Origin: Thermomicrobiales bacterium
GTDB taxonomy: Bacteria > Chloroflexota > Chloroflexia > Thermomicrobiales > UBA6265
NCBI GenBank assembly: GCA_023957115.1
Contig: JAMLHN010000028.1
Span: 1 to 55,827 of the forward strand
Length of the DNA stretch: 55,827 nt
Direction: 5' to 3'
The notes beneath the pieces were generated by a model, which saw nothing but the letters and a program-made list of their open reading frames with translations, had not been told where the DNA came from and made no database searches. The position numbers and the translations under genes are program-made. Shown in pieces: positions 16,501 through 25,802 of this stretch (positions are counted from its first letter, which is position 1; each line of letters begins with the position of its first letter).

Positions 16501-18063
16501 ATGAGACGTGGAAAACAGGCGATTGGCGCATTTGCACTCATCGCCATGCTGATCGCCACGTTGATCCAGCCCCCGGCGCCAGCAACGGCCCAAAGCGATG
16601 CGGTCGCCGTCATCGCACGCGGATTGACCACGCCCGGCGGATTTGCCTGGAACGCGAACGATGTCCTCTTCGTTGCGCTCGGCGGGAGTGGAGGCGCCGA
16701 TCCGGTGCTCCCCGAAGCGCCCCAGCCCCTTGGACCGATCACCTCTGGACCTACCGGGGCCGTGATCGCCAACGACGACGGCTGTCCAGTTGCGCTCGCG
16801 ACCGGCATCGTCTCGAACCGCACGCCACAGGGCCGCATCTCCGGCGCGCAAGCCGTCACCGAGCTCGATGGCCAGCTCTATCTCCTCTTCTCCAACGGAG
16901 GGGACCGGTATGGCTCGCACGAGCTGACCGACGGGGTCTACCGCCTTGGGGGTGACGGTTCACTCAACCTGGTGGCCGATCATACGGCCTTCCTGCAAGC
17001 GAACCCTCCGGCGGTCGCTCCTCCGGAAGGACTGCCCAATCCGGGAAACCCGGTCGCCATGATCGCGGCCGATGGCTCCCTCTGGATTGCCGACCAGCTC
17101 AATGGGCTCATCAGCAGAGTCACGCCCGGCCGGGACGAAGAGCTGGTTGCCGATCTCTCCGAGCTGGGTCTGACTCCCAGCGATCTGGCCATTGGCTCCA
17201 ATGGCTCGCTCTACGCCAGCTCGTTCGGACGCGCGCCCTACGAATCCGGGAGCGCCGGCATCGTGCAGATTTCATCCCGAGGCGAAGCGTCCATCATCTG
17301 GACTGGACTGACCATGGCCAGTGGCGTGACCGTTGGCAACGACGGCGTGCTCTACGCGACCGAGATGGCCTCGGGCGTCAGCGATGACGCTCCCAACGGG
17401 TATGCGAACAGCGGGCGGCTGGTCCGCCAGGCGGGACCGGACAGCGCCGAGATCGTGGCCGATGGATTGATGTTTCCCACCTCGCTCGGCACTGGACCGG
17501 ATGGCGCGGTCTATTTCTCCGCCGGGGCGGTTGGGACTGGCAATGGAGATGGCTGGATCGGCCGGTATGCCCCGGACGGCTCGGTTGCCGAGGCAGCCCC
17601 AGCCGAATGCGAGCCGATCGCAGAAACGCTCTCCGATGTTCCCGACATCATCCCCACGGCGCCCGCAACCGTAACCGCCGCACCGGATGAAACCGCCGTA
17701 CCGAACGCAACGGAGGAGCCAACCCCACAACCCACGGTCACCCCGGAGGTCGAAGAACCCTGGACACCGGACAGCGCCGCCCCGACCGGTGAGGTGGTCG
17801 ATGTCGGTCTCAATGACTATTGGATCGATATGCCCTCGACCTTGCCGGCCGGACCGGTCACCTTTGTGATCACCAATTACGGCACCGTGGCGCACAGTCT
17901 GGAAATCGACGGCGCAAATATCGACATCGCGTTGACGCATGCGCTGGAGCCAGGGCAGACCGGCGCCTTTACCCTCGAGCTGAGCCCAGGAACGTATGCT
18001 GTCAGTTGTCCTGAACCCGGTCACCGGGACAGCGGCATGAGCCTCGTCCTGACCGTGCACTAG
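16501..18063 (+). CDS. Secreted ScyD/ScyE-family beta-propeller protein with C-terminal cupredoxin
   Basis: A 520-residue exported protein. ATG at 16501 opens a signal peptide (RRGKQAIGAFALIAMLIATLIQPPAPATAQ); the frame is open further upstream but without a good start. Residues 35-380 have repeated propeller motifs (LTTPGGFAWNANDVLFVA, IAADGSLWIADQ, VGNDGVLYATE, TGPDGAVYFSAG) of the ScyD/ScyE family. A Thr/Pro-rich linker leads to a cupredoxin (about 430-520) with copper ligands H in VAHSLEI, C and H in SCPEPGH and M in GMSLVL. It likely acts outside the cell in electron transfer or redox chemistry. The two domains are known separately; the union is notable. Confidence 0.85.
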   Translation: MRRGKQAIGAFALIAMLIATLIQPPAPATAQSDAVAVIARGLTTPGGFAWNANDVLFVALGGSGGADPVLPEAPQPLGPITSGPTGAVIANDDGCPVALATGIVSNRTPQGRISGAQAVTELDGQLYLLFSNGGDRYGSHELTDGVYRLGGDGSLNLVADHTAFLQANPPAVAPPEGLPNPGNPVAMIAADGSLWIADQLNGLISRVTPGRDEELVADLSELGLTPSDLAIGSNGSLYASSFGRAPYESGSAGIVQISSRGEASIIWTGLTMASGVTVGNDGVLYATEMASGVSDDAPNGYANSGRLVRQAGPDSAEIVADGLMFPTSLGTGPDGAVYFSAGAVGTGNGDGWIGRYAPDGSVAEAAPAECEPIAETLSDVPDIIPTAPATVTAAPDETAVPNATEEPTPQPTVTPEVEEPWTPDSAAPTGEVVDVGLNDYWIDMPSTLPAGPVTFVITNYGTVAHSLEIDGANIDIALTHALEPGQTGAFTLELSPGTYAVSCPEPGHRDSGMSLVLTVH

Positions 18064-18228
18064 GAGCGTTCGGCAGCCGGCGGCTACAAGACACGGGGTT
18101 GGACCTCCTTGGGTATTTACCCGGATTCCGTCTGAGAGCTGCGTGAAAATGGGGAAATCTACCACTATTCCCAGCCAATCCTGACCGATATCGTGAACTC
18201 TAAGCGCCGAGCCAGGAGGCAGTTGGTC

Positions 18229-21200
18229 ATGCGCCATTTTCGCGTTCATCTTGTTCTGATCCTGGTGGCCCTGCTGGTGTCCAGCAGCCCGGTCACTCAA
18301 GTGGTCGCCCAGTTCGATGGGGAGGACGAGACCTGTCCCGAGGGATTGGTCTACGATCAGATCGCAGACCTGTGTGTCTTGCCGGAGGAGATTGCGGCCG
18401 AGACCGTCGAAGATCAGCCTCAGACGATCATCGCAGTAGACGAACAGATCAAGAATCTGACGGTGCTTGCCTTCTCGTGTCCGATCAACTGGAATCCAGC
18501 CACGCGTGATATCGTGGCCTCGCGGGAAATGTGCGCCGATCCTGTGGTGCCTGCGCCAACGCTCACGATCCTCTTCGACGGATCGGTCGTGGCGACAACG
18601 ACCCCCCGTGGTCCGGTCGATGTGGCCAACGATCCTGCCCTCACTGGCGTTCCGCGTCCGGCCGGAATGTGGACGATCCAGGAAAATCAGCAAGAGGGAT
18701 TCGAAGACCCCTTCGCCTTTTGCGCCATTTTCAATGCGGAGGGCGTTTCACGGTTGACGGTCGCCGAGACGGTCCCCGGTGGAACGCTGAATATCCTGCT
18801 CGCGGCGGGAGAAGAAGTGAATTGCGAGTGGTTCAGCGTCGCGACCGTTCCCGAAGTCCCCGGGGATCCCAACGCATTGCCGATCGGGGGCCTGACGATC
18901 GATGGGTTCTCGTGTCCCGACACAACCGATGCGTTCCCGACGTTCGAGTTTCTCAGGTCAGTCTGTATCGAGAAAGGCGTAGCTCCCATCGAGTACACCG
19001 CCTCGCTCGATGGAGTCGTGGTCTCTACGAAGGTCGGCCCGACCGATGCCCCGAAGGTGGACTTTCAGCAGGGCGTCGACAGCAGGCTGCTCAGTGGCAC
19101 GTGGACCATCGAAGCAACGCTGCCACCCGCGTATGAATTCTCGACCATCTTGTGTACCGTCACGACGGCGGCAGGTGACGTCACGAATCTGGACACGCTA
19201 TTCGCCGCCACACAGGTCGAGCTGGAACTCGCGCCCGGGGATATTGGCCACTGCTGGTGGTTCAGCCACGAATCTGAGCCCCGGCCTGGGCCGTCGCTGG
19301 GTATCGCCGTGCTGTTCAGGACTTGCCCCGAGAGTTACGACATGGATACGGGGGACCTGAGTACATGCACATTACCGCTCGCGGCACCGATCACCATCGA
19401 TTTCATCCGGGCTGGCCAGATCGAGGAAACCGCGACGGTGACGGCCGGCGCCACTGAGATCAGGTCGACGATCAACCTGGGAGCACCCCAATCGGGCGAA
19501 TGGACGATCCGCCCTCACCTCCCGGACGACTGGATCGACCCCTACTTCACCTGCCGTGGTATCGATGCGAATGGCACGCTCTTCGAGAGCATCGACTACT
19601 TTCCGCCGGCTGATGGTCTCGCCGGTGTGACCGCTTCATTCGGGCCCAATCTCATGCTCCAATGCACGATGTGGCTTTTCACCGGGAGCATCGACGGAGC
19701 CGTGGCGATCGGAGCGCGCTTTTGTCCTGACGACTTTGACGTTGCGAACCCCGCCGCTGGAAACAGAATCGCGATGTGCGGTCGCGTTCAAGGTGTGAAT
19801 TTCACCTTCAGTATTGATGGGGGCGCCCCCATCGAAGGAACCTCGGGCCGCAACGGCATGGTCATAAAACCATCCGAGCCGGGCCAGTGGCGAATCAGCA
19901 CAGACGGGCAATTTGACAATCGCGTCAAGTTCGTCACCTGCGATCACAGGATTCCGGCGCTGAACGTGAAGCAAACCATCGAACCGACAATCAACAGCGA
20001 CCAACTGTCGATCACGCTCGATCTCGATGCAGGGGACTCGCTCCAATGCGAGTTCTACTTCGGCGCAGTAGGGGGGGTACCGGCGGCGTCCGGCGAAACG
20101 ACCGAGCTTGACACCGCGCCGGACGATGCAGGCGGCACGACAACCGAGACAGCGACGGACACCGCGGACGGCATGATGACCGAGACCGGGAACACCGGGA
20201 TGGACACCGGAGGGACCAGCACAAATCAGGGTGGAACCCAACCGGATGCCACCGGCTCATCTGCCCCCGCGCAGGGCAGCGGCGCGTCCAGCGGCGGCAA
20301 CGCGCCTACACAGGAAGTCCAGGGCGGTCAGCCTGGTTCCGAAGCAAGCGGGTCGGACGTGCCGGCCAGCGCAGCAGGCGGGAGCGCGTCCAGTCCGGAT
20401 GAATGGGGGAGCGAGCTGTCGATTCAGCTCTATGACTGCCACGCCGCGGTCGGTGACCTGACTCTGGATGATCTGGTCGAGCAATGCACGCCATCAGAGG
20501 CGCCGAGCTCCTGGATGCTGAACGACGAACGGTACGAAGCGGAAGACGGGTATGCTGTTTGGGGTGGTCTGGAACCGATGACGGTCTCCGTGAGCAGTCT
20601 CGCTGCCGCCGCACAGGATGACCATAGGTCCGGCGTGTATTGCAGCATCGCGCCACCTGATGCAGATCCGATTCTGTCGTTCGAGCTTCCCGTTCACAAT
20701 GGGGGCATCGAGATCGTGTTCGATGATGCGGCGGTCGTCTACTGCGCGTGGTTCGTCGATATCAGCTCGCCGGATACCGGCCAGGCCGAATCTCCGGCGG
20801 CGACCGGCGGCGGCCAGAATGGCGAAACTGCGGCGAGTCCGGACGGCCTGGACATGGCGCCGAGTGTCCAGGCGCCGGCGCTAACGCTTCGGTTCTGGAG
20901 ATGTCCCGAGGGCGTTCCGTATTCCTCAACCTCGGATCAACTGAGGCAGACCTGCGCGGTCGAAGTCGTCGAGCGGTCGTTCATGCTGACGCTCGGCGGC
21001 GTGACAACCGCCGAAACGATCACCGGCGAAGCGACTTGGGAACTGGGAGATCTGACCGTCCAAGCCGAAATCGGAGCGGGGATAGAGAGCAAGGTTGGGT
21101 GTCTGTCGACCTGGGTTCAAGGAGATGACGGGAGTATGCCGATGTCGTTCCTCGACGGAGGGCTCCTGACGATCACGCTCGGCAATTCGGAGACGATCAT

Positions 21201-21303
21201 ATTACTGCGACTGGTTCGTTTCAGGTGCATGACAATCAACGGGAGGGTGATTCGCGCACCGGCGATGAAGCCAACCCCATCGACCCCGTCACGGTCGTCC
21301 TGA
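18229..21303 (+). CDS. Large secreted protein with six cysteine-rich modules; apparent frameshift at end
   Basis: I know no named family. ATG at 18229 follows AGGAGG and opens a signal peptide (HFRVHLVLILVALLVSSSPVTQVVA). Six modules of about 120-140 residues follow. Each has a hydrophobic strand then C-P or a lone C (LAFSCPINW, IDGFSCPDT, VLFRTCPES, GARFCPDDF, IQLYDCHAA, LRFWRCPEG), a second Cys, an often repeated G-x-W-x-I, a third Cys, and a closing C-x-WF or similar (CEWF, CWWF, CTMWLF, CEFYF, CAWF). A Thr/Gly/Ser-rich linker splits modules 4 and 5. In the sixth, the closing YCDWFVSGA and a stop are found in the next frame (21203-21232), so an extra base near 21201 probably alters the true end. 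Confidence 0.72.
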   Translation: MRHFRVHLVLILVALLVSSSPVTQVVAQFDGEDETCPEGLVYDQIADLCVLPEEIAAETVEDQPQTIIAVDEQIKNLTVLAFSCPINWNPATRDIVASREMCADPVVPAPTLTILFDGSVVATTTPRGPVDVANDPALTGVPRPAGMWTIQENQQEGFEDPFAFCAIFNAEGVSRLTVAETVPGGTLNILLAAGEEVNCEWFSVATVPEVPGDPNALPIGGLTIDGFSCPDTTDAFPTFEFLRSVCIEKGVAPIEYTASLDGVVVSTKVGPTDAPKVDFQQGVDSRLLSGTWTIEATLPPAYEFSTILCTVTTAAGDVTNLDTLFAATQVELELAPGDIGHCWWFSHESEPRPGPSLGIAVLFRTCPESYDMDTGDLSTCTLPLAAPITIDFIRAGQIEETATVTAGATEIRSTINLGAPQSGEWTIRPHLPDDWIDPYFTCRGIDANGTLFESIDYFPPADGLAGVTASFGPNLMLQCTMWLFTGSIDGAVAIGARFCPDDFDVANPAAGNRIAMCGRVQGVNFTFSIDGGAPIEGTSGRNGMVIKPSEPGQWRISTDGQFDNRVKFVTCDHRIPALNVKQTIEPTINSDQLSITLDLDAGDSLQCEFYFGAVGGVPAASGETTELDTAPDDAGGTTTETATDTADGMMTETGNTGMDTGGTSTNQGGTQPDATGSSAPAQGSGASSGGNAPTQEVQGGQPGSEASGSDVPASAAGGSASSPDEWGSELSIQLYDCHAAVGDLTLDDLVEQCTPSEAPSSWMLNDERYEAEDGYAVWGGLEPMTVSVSSLAAAAQDDHRSGVYCSIAPPDADPILSFELPVHNGGIEIVFDDAAVVYCAWFVDISSPDTGQAESPAATGGGQNGETAASPDGLDMAPSVQAPALTLRFWRCPEGVPYSSTSDQLRQTCAVEVVERSFMLTLGGVTTAETITGEATWELGDLTVQAEIGAGIESKVGCLSTWVQGDDGSMPMSFLDGGLLTITLGNSETIILLRLVRFRCMTINGRVIRAPAMKPTPSTPSRSS

Positions 21304-21515
21304 CTCAGACATGATCCGGCCGCAGGCCAAAGGCGCTGCCAATCGGTACTGATGATGAGCACCATGTCGCGGGTCGCACCAGCTGAGCCTCGCCAGATGC
21401 GGGCCACGGAGAGCCAGCGACCACGCTGCAGGACGCCCCACCTGGAGATACCCAGACTCGTCAACGCGTATGATGGACCCATTACTGGGACATTTTGGTT
21501 GGCGAGACGTAAAAG

Positions 21516-23849
21516 ATGGGCGCCGAATTCGCGAGGATTGACGAGGAAGAGCCGCAGGCTCCTCCCATTCCGCTCTTCGATCAGCTCAAGCCTCCACCAT
21601 TGCCGGTGGCCGCAACACCGCTTCTCGGTCGCGATGACGCGCTTCACCAACTCTGCTCGGTGCTTACTAATCCGGATGTGTGGCTGGTGACCTTGACTGG
21701 TCCCGGCGGAATCGGCAAGACGCGCCTGGCGCTTTCAGCCGCGGCGCACGTCCAGCAGCCGGTCGCATTTGTTTCGCTCGCGTCGCTGTCCGATTCTCGC
21801 CTGATCGCTTCGCTGATTGCCCAGGTTTTGGGCATCGAGCTGACCCCCGAGATGGGACTTGGCCTCGCCCTGCGCCGGGCGCTGTCCGATCGTCACCTGC
21901 TGCTCGTGCTCGACAATTTCGAGCATCTCCTGGATGGTCGTGAACTCGTCAGCATGCTTCATGGGCACGTGCCGGGATTGCAGGTGCTCGTGACGAGTCG
22001 AGTTCGATTGTCGATCTACGGTGAGCATGTCGTGCCCGTGACGCCGTTATCGCTCCCAACGTCTCGATCGTTGAACGACATACGTACGTCCAGTGCGGTC
22101 AGGCTCTTTGTCGAACGGTCCAGGGCGGCGGCGCCGTCGTTTGTGCTCTCCGAGCAGAACGCCGAGGCCGTGGGAGCAATCTGCCGCCACCTGGACGGCC
22201 TGCCTTTGGCCATCGAGCTCGCGGCAGCGCGTAGCAATTTGCTTCCCCCGGAAGCACTCGCGAAGCGGCTCGAACGGGGACTCTCTCTGCTTACCGCTGG
22301 ACCGCAGGACGCCCCCGCGCGCCATCGGACGATGCGCGCGACCATTGCCTGGAGTTACGAGCTGCTCGACGAGGAGGAACGGAGGTTCTGGGAACGTCTC
22401 GGGGTCTTCGTTGGTGGATTCACGGCTGAGGCGGCCGAAGTCGTCGGCAACGGTGTCGATGCTGGACAGCAGTCGATCTCTCGTTTGCAGCCGCTCATCG
22501 ATCATGGATTGCTCTTGTCGTCGACGAGCGAACGTGGTGAGCCACGATTCCAGATGCTCGAGACAACACGGGAGTTTGCGTTGGAACGGCTCTCGGAGCG
22601 CGGTGATATCGACCAGGCACGCACCGACCACGCGAGCTGGTTTCGGGGTTACGCTGCTTCGATCGAACCTGGTTTGATGGGAACCGAGGCGGATCTCTGG
22701 TTTGGCCGGGCGGAAGCCGACATTGCGAACCTGCGGTCGGCGCTTGGCTGGCTCCGCGATCGCGGAGCGACCGCGGCCGCCATGGAAATGGCGGCGTCGC
22801 TCGGCTGGTTCTGGACCGCGCCGAACTATATTGCCGAGGGTAGAGCTTGGTTCGCCAGCCTGCTAGAAGCCGCTGGCGACGATATCGATCCGGCACTGAG
22901 GGCCAAAACGCTCCAGTCTGCTGGGGATCTCGCCAACTGGCAGAACGATTCCGATGACGCGCTGTCGCTGCTTCGGCAGGCTGCTGCGCTCTGGACGCTC
23001 GCAGGAGACGAATCGAGGGTGGCGGAGTGCCTGCGAGGTCTCGGCAGCGTGGCGATCGATCGAGGTGAATTTGCCGAGGCCGTGGAGCTGCTGGAGGACG
23101 TGGTAACGCGGTCCCGAGCAGCCGGAAACCCCTGGAACGCTGCCGCTTCCGCTAACCTCCTGGGTCTCGCCCTGAAGGAGGTTGGCCAGTTGGATGCTGC
23201 TGTCCAGTGCCATGAGGAAGCCCTGGTTGGCTGGCAGCGCTCGGGGAGCGACGATCACCTACCCGTCGCGCTCAATACCCTGGGTTTGGCGTTGATGTCG
23301 GCATCCGATGTGTCGCGGGCGGCCGAAAGTTTCGATGCCGCCATCAGTCTTGCAGGTGAGGACGAGTTCACCTATGAAGCTGCCTTGTCGATCGTTGGGT
23401 TCGCGCACGTTGCGGCCAGCCGAGACGATTCCGCAGCGGCGGTCCAGCTTCTGGCATCTGAGGCGAGCCAACGGTCGCAGCTTGCGCTACCGTTGCGCCC
23501 GCACATTCAGCTCGAAGTCGATCAACTGGCCGACCGGTTGCGGTCGCAACTCGGGAACGCCGCATTTGCGATGCACTGGAGCAACGGACGCTCGCTCTCG
23601 TTCGCAGAGACAATCGCGATCGCGCGTTCCGTTAACGTGACGCTGGCGTCCTCTGATGTCGACCTCTCTCGCCGCGAACGCGAGGTGCTCCGCCTGCTGG
23701 TCGAAGGGGCCTCCGACAATGAAATAGCCGAGGAACTCTTCATCTCCCGCCGCACGGCATCCAAACATGTGGCCGCCATCCTCGAAAAACTCGGCTCCTC
23801 CAATCGGACCGCCGCCGCGACGGCTGCACTCCGGAAGGGCTTGGTTTGA
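21516..23849 (+). CDS. NB-ARC ATPase with C-terminal LuxR-type HTH (signal-transducing regulator)
   Basis: A 777-residue STAND-type regulator. Walker A GPGGIGKT is at residues 62-69, Walker B is LLLVLDNFEHLL near 130, and DGLPLAIELAAAR near 235 is the GLPLA motif. Residues 400-690 form degenerate TPR helices. The C-terminus (715-777) is a LuxR/FixJ HTH: LSRREREVLRLLVEGASDNEIAEELFISRRTASKHV. This resembles actinobacterial AfsR-like and LAL proteins without the N-terminal BTAD domain. It follows the six-module secreted protein by about 210 bases in the same direction and could control it; that link is inference. The effector is unknown. Confidence 0.9.
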   Translation: MGAEFARIDEEEPQAPPIPLFDQLKPPPLPVAATPLLGRDDALHQLCSVLTNPDVWLVTLTGPGGIGKTRLALSAAAHVQQPVAFVSLASLSDSRLIASLIAQVLGIELTPEMGLGLALRRALSDRHLLLVLDNFEHLLDGRELVSMLHGHVPGLQVLVTSRVRLSIYGEHVVPVTPLSLPTSRSLNDIRTSSAVRLFVERSRAAAPSFVLSEQNAEAVGAICRHLDGLPLAIELAAARSNLLPPEALAKRLERGLSLLTAGPQDAPARHRTMRATIAWSYELLDEEERRFWERLGVFVGGFTAEAAEVVGNGVDAGQQSISRLQPLIDHGLLLSSTSERGEPRFQMLETTREFALERLSERGDIDQARTDHASWFRGYAASIEPGLMGTEADLWFGRAEADIANLRSALGWLRDRGATAAAMEMAASLGWFWTAPNYIAEGRAWFASLLEAAGDDIDPALRAKTLQSAGDLANWQNDSDDALSLLRQAAALWTLAGDESRVAECLRGLGSVAIDRGEFAEAVELLEDVVTRSRAAGNPWNAAASANLLGLALKEVGQLDAAVQCHEEALVGWQRSGSDDHLPVALNTLGLALMSASDVSRAAESFDAAISLAGEDEFTYEAALSIVGFAHVAASRDDSAAAVQLLASEASQRSQLALPLRPHIQLEVDQLADRLRSQLGNAAFAMHWSNGRSLSFAETIAIARSVNVTLASSDVDLSRREREVLRLLVEGASDNEIAEELFISRRTASKHVAAILEKLGSSNRTAAATAALRKGLV

Positions 23850-24237
23850 GGACCGAGTCTCTTGTTATCAGCGAGCACGATCACAAAAGCAAATTCTGAA
23901 GGTTGCCAGTTGAGGTTCGGGAACCCACGGAGCGTCGCCTTGGGCACCCTATGAGGGCGTGCTCGAAACGGGTCCGGAGTCCGGAGCCCTGAGGAGACCG
24001 AAGCAACGAGGTTCGGGGTCTCAACGGCATGAAGCATCCGAAACACGGCGCCCATCAGGCCGCACGGTGGGCTTTTCAAACACGGCCTAGGGGTGTGCTC
24101 CCAACCTGACCTGCGAGGAACAGGTTGGGTCGTGCTTCAGGCGTTGAGATCGAGGAAAGAGGAACGATGGCCGGAGAAATGCTCATTCCCCAGCCGCTCG
24201 TTCCTTTTTCCTGCTTCTTTCAAAATCCCATCCCTGC
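23850..24237. other. Convergent intergenic stretch, mostly repeat
   Basis: No gene is seen. It holds one copy of the dispersed repeat described at 23886-24088 and a 9-bp hairpin (CCCAACCTG 24100-24108 with CAGGTTGGG 24121-24129). It also contains GGAACGATGGCCGGAG (about 24161-24176), shared exactly with the centre of the period-7 element at 25604-25755. Confidence 0.6.
23886..24088 (+). repeat. Dispersed repeat B, copy 1
   Basis: The best-conserved part is 23971-24088, which aligns with 28931-29047 at roughly 80% identity by eye (GGTCCGGAG, GAGGAGACCGAAG, GGTCTCAACGGCA, GTGGGCTT shared). Weaker similarity begins at AAAGC...GGTTGCCAG (23886 here, 28777 there). It lies after the LuxR gene stop. 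Confidence 0.7.
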
Positions 24238-25197
24238 TCAAGACTCATCCGACGACGAATACGTATGCGGCAGCATCGCCTCCTCCGTCTTCCCCTTTGC
24301 CCGCAGGGAGGCCACCACGGCAACGATCAGAATCGACGCAATCACGCCTAGACTCGCCAACGGCGGCACCTTGAACAGATCGATCAATACCATCTTGGTG
24401 CCGACAAAGGCCATGATCGCTGCCAGGGCCGGCTTCAGATAGACCATCCCGGAGAGATAGCCGGCCATCACGAAGAAGAGCGAGCGCAATCCCAGAATGG
24501 CGAACGCGTTCGACGTGAAGACGATGAACGGATCGTCCGTTACCGCATAAATGGCCGGAATCGAATCGACCGCGAAGATCAGATCGGTGCTTTCGATCAG
24601 CAACAGCACCAGGAAGAGGGGGGTCATATAGCGCACCCCGTCCCGGAGCACGAAGAACCGCTGCCCTTCGTACTTCTCGGTCACCGGCATGAACCGTTTG
24701 GCGAAATTCACCAACCGGTTGTCCGAGACATCGGCCACATGATCGCCTTCCCGCAGGAAGCGAATTCCGGTGATGATCAGGAAGACCCCGAAGACATAGA
24801 TCATCCAGTGCAGCCGGGAGAGCAGGAACCCGGCGAACGCGATGAGCGTACCGCGCATCACGACCGCGCCGAGAATGCCCCAGAAGAGCACCCGGTGCTG
24901 ATAGATGGGCGGTACCGCGAAGGTCGAGAAGATCAGCAGCATGACAAAGATGTTGTCGACGCTGAGCGAATACTCGAGCAGGTAGCCGGTGGTCCATTCG
25001 ATGCCGGACTCGGTCCCCATCGTCAGGTAGACGCCGGCATTGAAGGTCAGCGCCAGGCTGATCCAGACGCAGCTCCAAATGAGTGCTTCCCGCCGCGTAA
25101 TGGCATGGGCGTCACGGTGGAAGACGCCCAGGTCGAGCGCCAGCATGGCCAGGATGAAGGCGATGAAGCCAATCCAGGGAAGATAGTCCATCAACAT
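24238..25197 (-). CDS. TerC/Alx-family membrane protein
   Basis: A 319-residue integral membrane protein with about eight or nine helices. Family signatures are YLLEYSLSVDNIFVMLLIF near residue 78 and LLLIESTDLIFAVDSIPAIYAV near 195, which carry the acidic metal-site residues of the TerC fold. Relatives such as Alx and MeeF export or balance manganese; others are linked to tellurite resistance or to metalation of exported proteins. ATG at 25197 has GGAG ten bases before it. I looked for a yybP-ykoY manganese riboswitch upstream and did not find a convincing one. Confidence 0.9.
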   Translation of the reverse strand: MLMDYLPWIGFIAFILAMLALDLGVFHRDAHAITRREALIWSCVWISLALTFNAGVYLTMGTESGIEWTTGYLLEYSLSVDNIFVMLLIFSTFAVPPIYQHRVLFWGILGAVVMRGTLIAFAGFLLSRLHWMIYVFGVFLIITGIRFLREGDHVADVSDNRLVNFAKRFMPVTEKYEGQRFFVLRDGVRYMTPLFLVLLLIESTDLIFAVDSIPAIYAVTDDPFIVFTSNAFAILGLRSLFFVMAGYLSGMVYLKPALAAIMAFVGTKMVLIDLFKVPPLASLGVIASILIVAVVASLRAKGKTEEAMLPHTYSSSDES

Positions 25198-25285
25198 GTC
25201 GCCGTTACTCCAGGGACACTGTTGTATCCGGCGCGCCTGGGAGCACAGCCGGTTCTGACATCAGCATGTGTTGTTGGGTCAACGC

Positions 25286-25396
25286 TCAATCGCCCGGGGA
25301 CCAGACGACGGTCATCGGTGTCGCGCCATTGGCAAACACCTGCGCGCCGGGCGCGATCGGCCCGCGACGAGCGCGCGATATTGGAATGCTGGACAT
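25286..25396 (-). CDS. Possible 36-residue ORF, DUF2158-like fragment
   Basis: The frame reads from ATG at 25396 to TGA at 25286 and contains APGAQVFANGATPMTVVWSPGD, which resembles the DUF2158 core (PGDVVxLKSGGPxMTV) but stops early. GC at third codon positions is high, as in real genes here. It lies upstream of and in line with terC. It may be a small protein or a truncated relic. Confidence 0.25.
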   Translation of the reverse strand: MSSIPISRARRGPIAPGAQVFANGATPMTVVWSPGD

Positions 25397-25603
25397 GAAT
25401 ATGCCTCTTCTCGGACCGGCTGAGAAACAAAACGCCCCGACCGCTCCGAGCTACGGATCGATCAGGGTCTTACCGGACGAAAGAGGCGTATCTCTCGATG
25501 ATCCGACCGGCGCACCATGCGCGTAATGACGACCGGATCCCTGCGGAAGCAAGTGGTTACTCCCCCTGTTGCGTTTCAGCATACGCCCGTACTCCGCATG
25601 ATG

Positions 25604-25755
25604 CAAGAATTGGGGAGTTAGGAGCTGGGAGTTAGGGGTTAGGAACGATGGCCGGAGCCCGGAGTCCGGAGTCCGGAGACGATTGGGGTTGAGTCCAGGA
25701 TGGGTACTCTTGCCTGCAAATTCCCAACTCCTAAATCCCAGCTCCCCAATTCTTG
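25604..25755. repeat. Period-7 inverted hairpin repeat, copy 2, with 14-bp perfect ends
   Basis: CAAGAATTGGGGAG (25604-25617) is exactly complemented at 25742-25755. Inside the arms the heptamer GGAG(T/C)T(A/G) recurs. The 60-base centre carries GGCCGGAGCCCGGAG, shared with repeat B. The right end runs straight into the TTGACT box of the riboswitch promoter. Confidence 0.75.
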
Positions 25756-25781
25756 ACTTCTACATGAACTACTGATAATTT
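25753..25781 (+). promoter_or_regulatory. Promoter of the SAM-riboswitch ABC operon
   Basis: TTGACT (25753-25758), exactly 17 bases, then TAATTT (25776-25781). Transcription would begin near 25788, about 15 bases before the riboswitch. The first three bases of the -35 box are the last bases of the hairpin repeat. Confidence 0.6.
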
Positions 25782-25802
25782 ACGGACAACAACCGAAGAG
25801 CG

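Noticed and set aside
25198..25440. yybP-ykoY manganese riboswitch upstream of terC
   Set aside because: TerC genes are often under this riboswitch, but the conserved loops were not found; only a GC-rich hairpin and a short ORF are seen.
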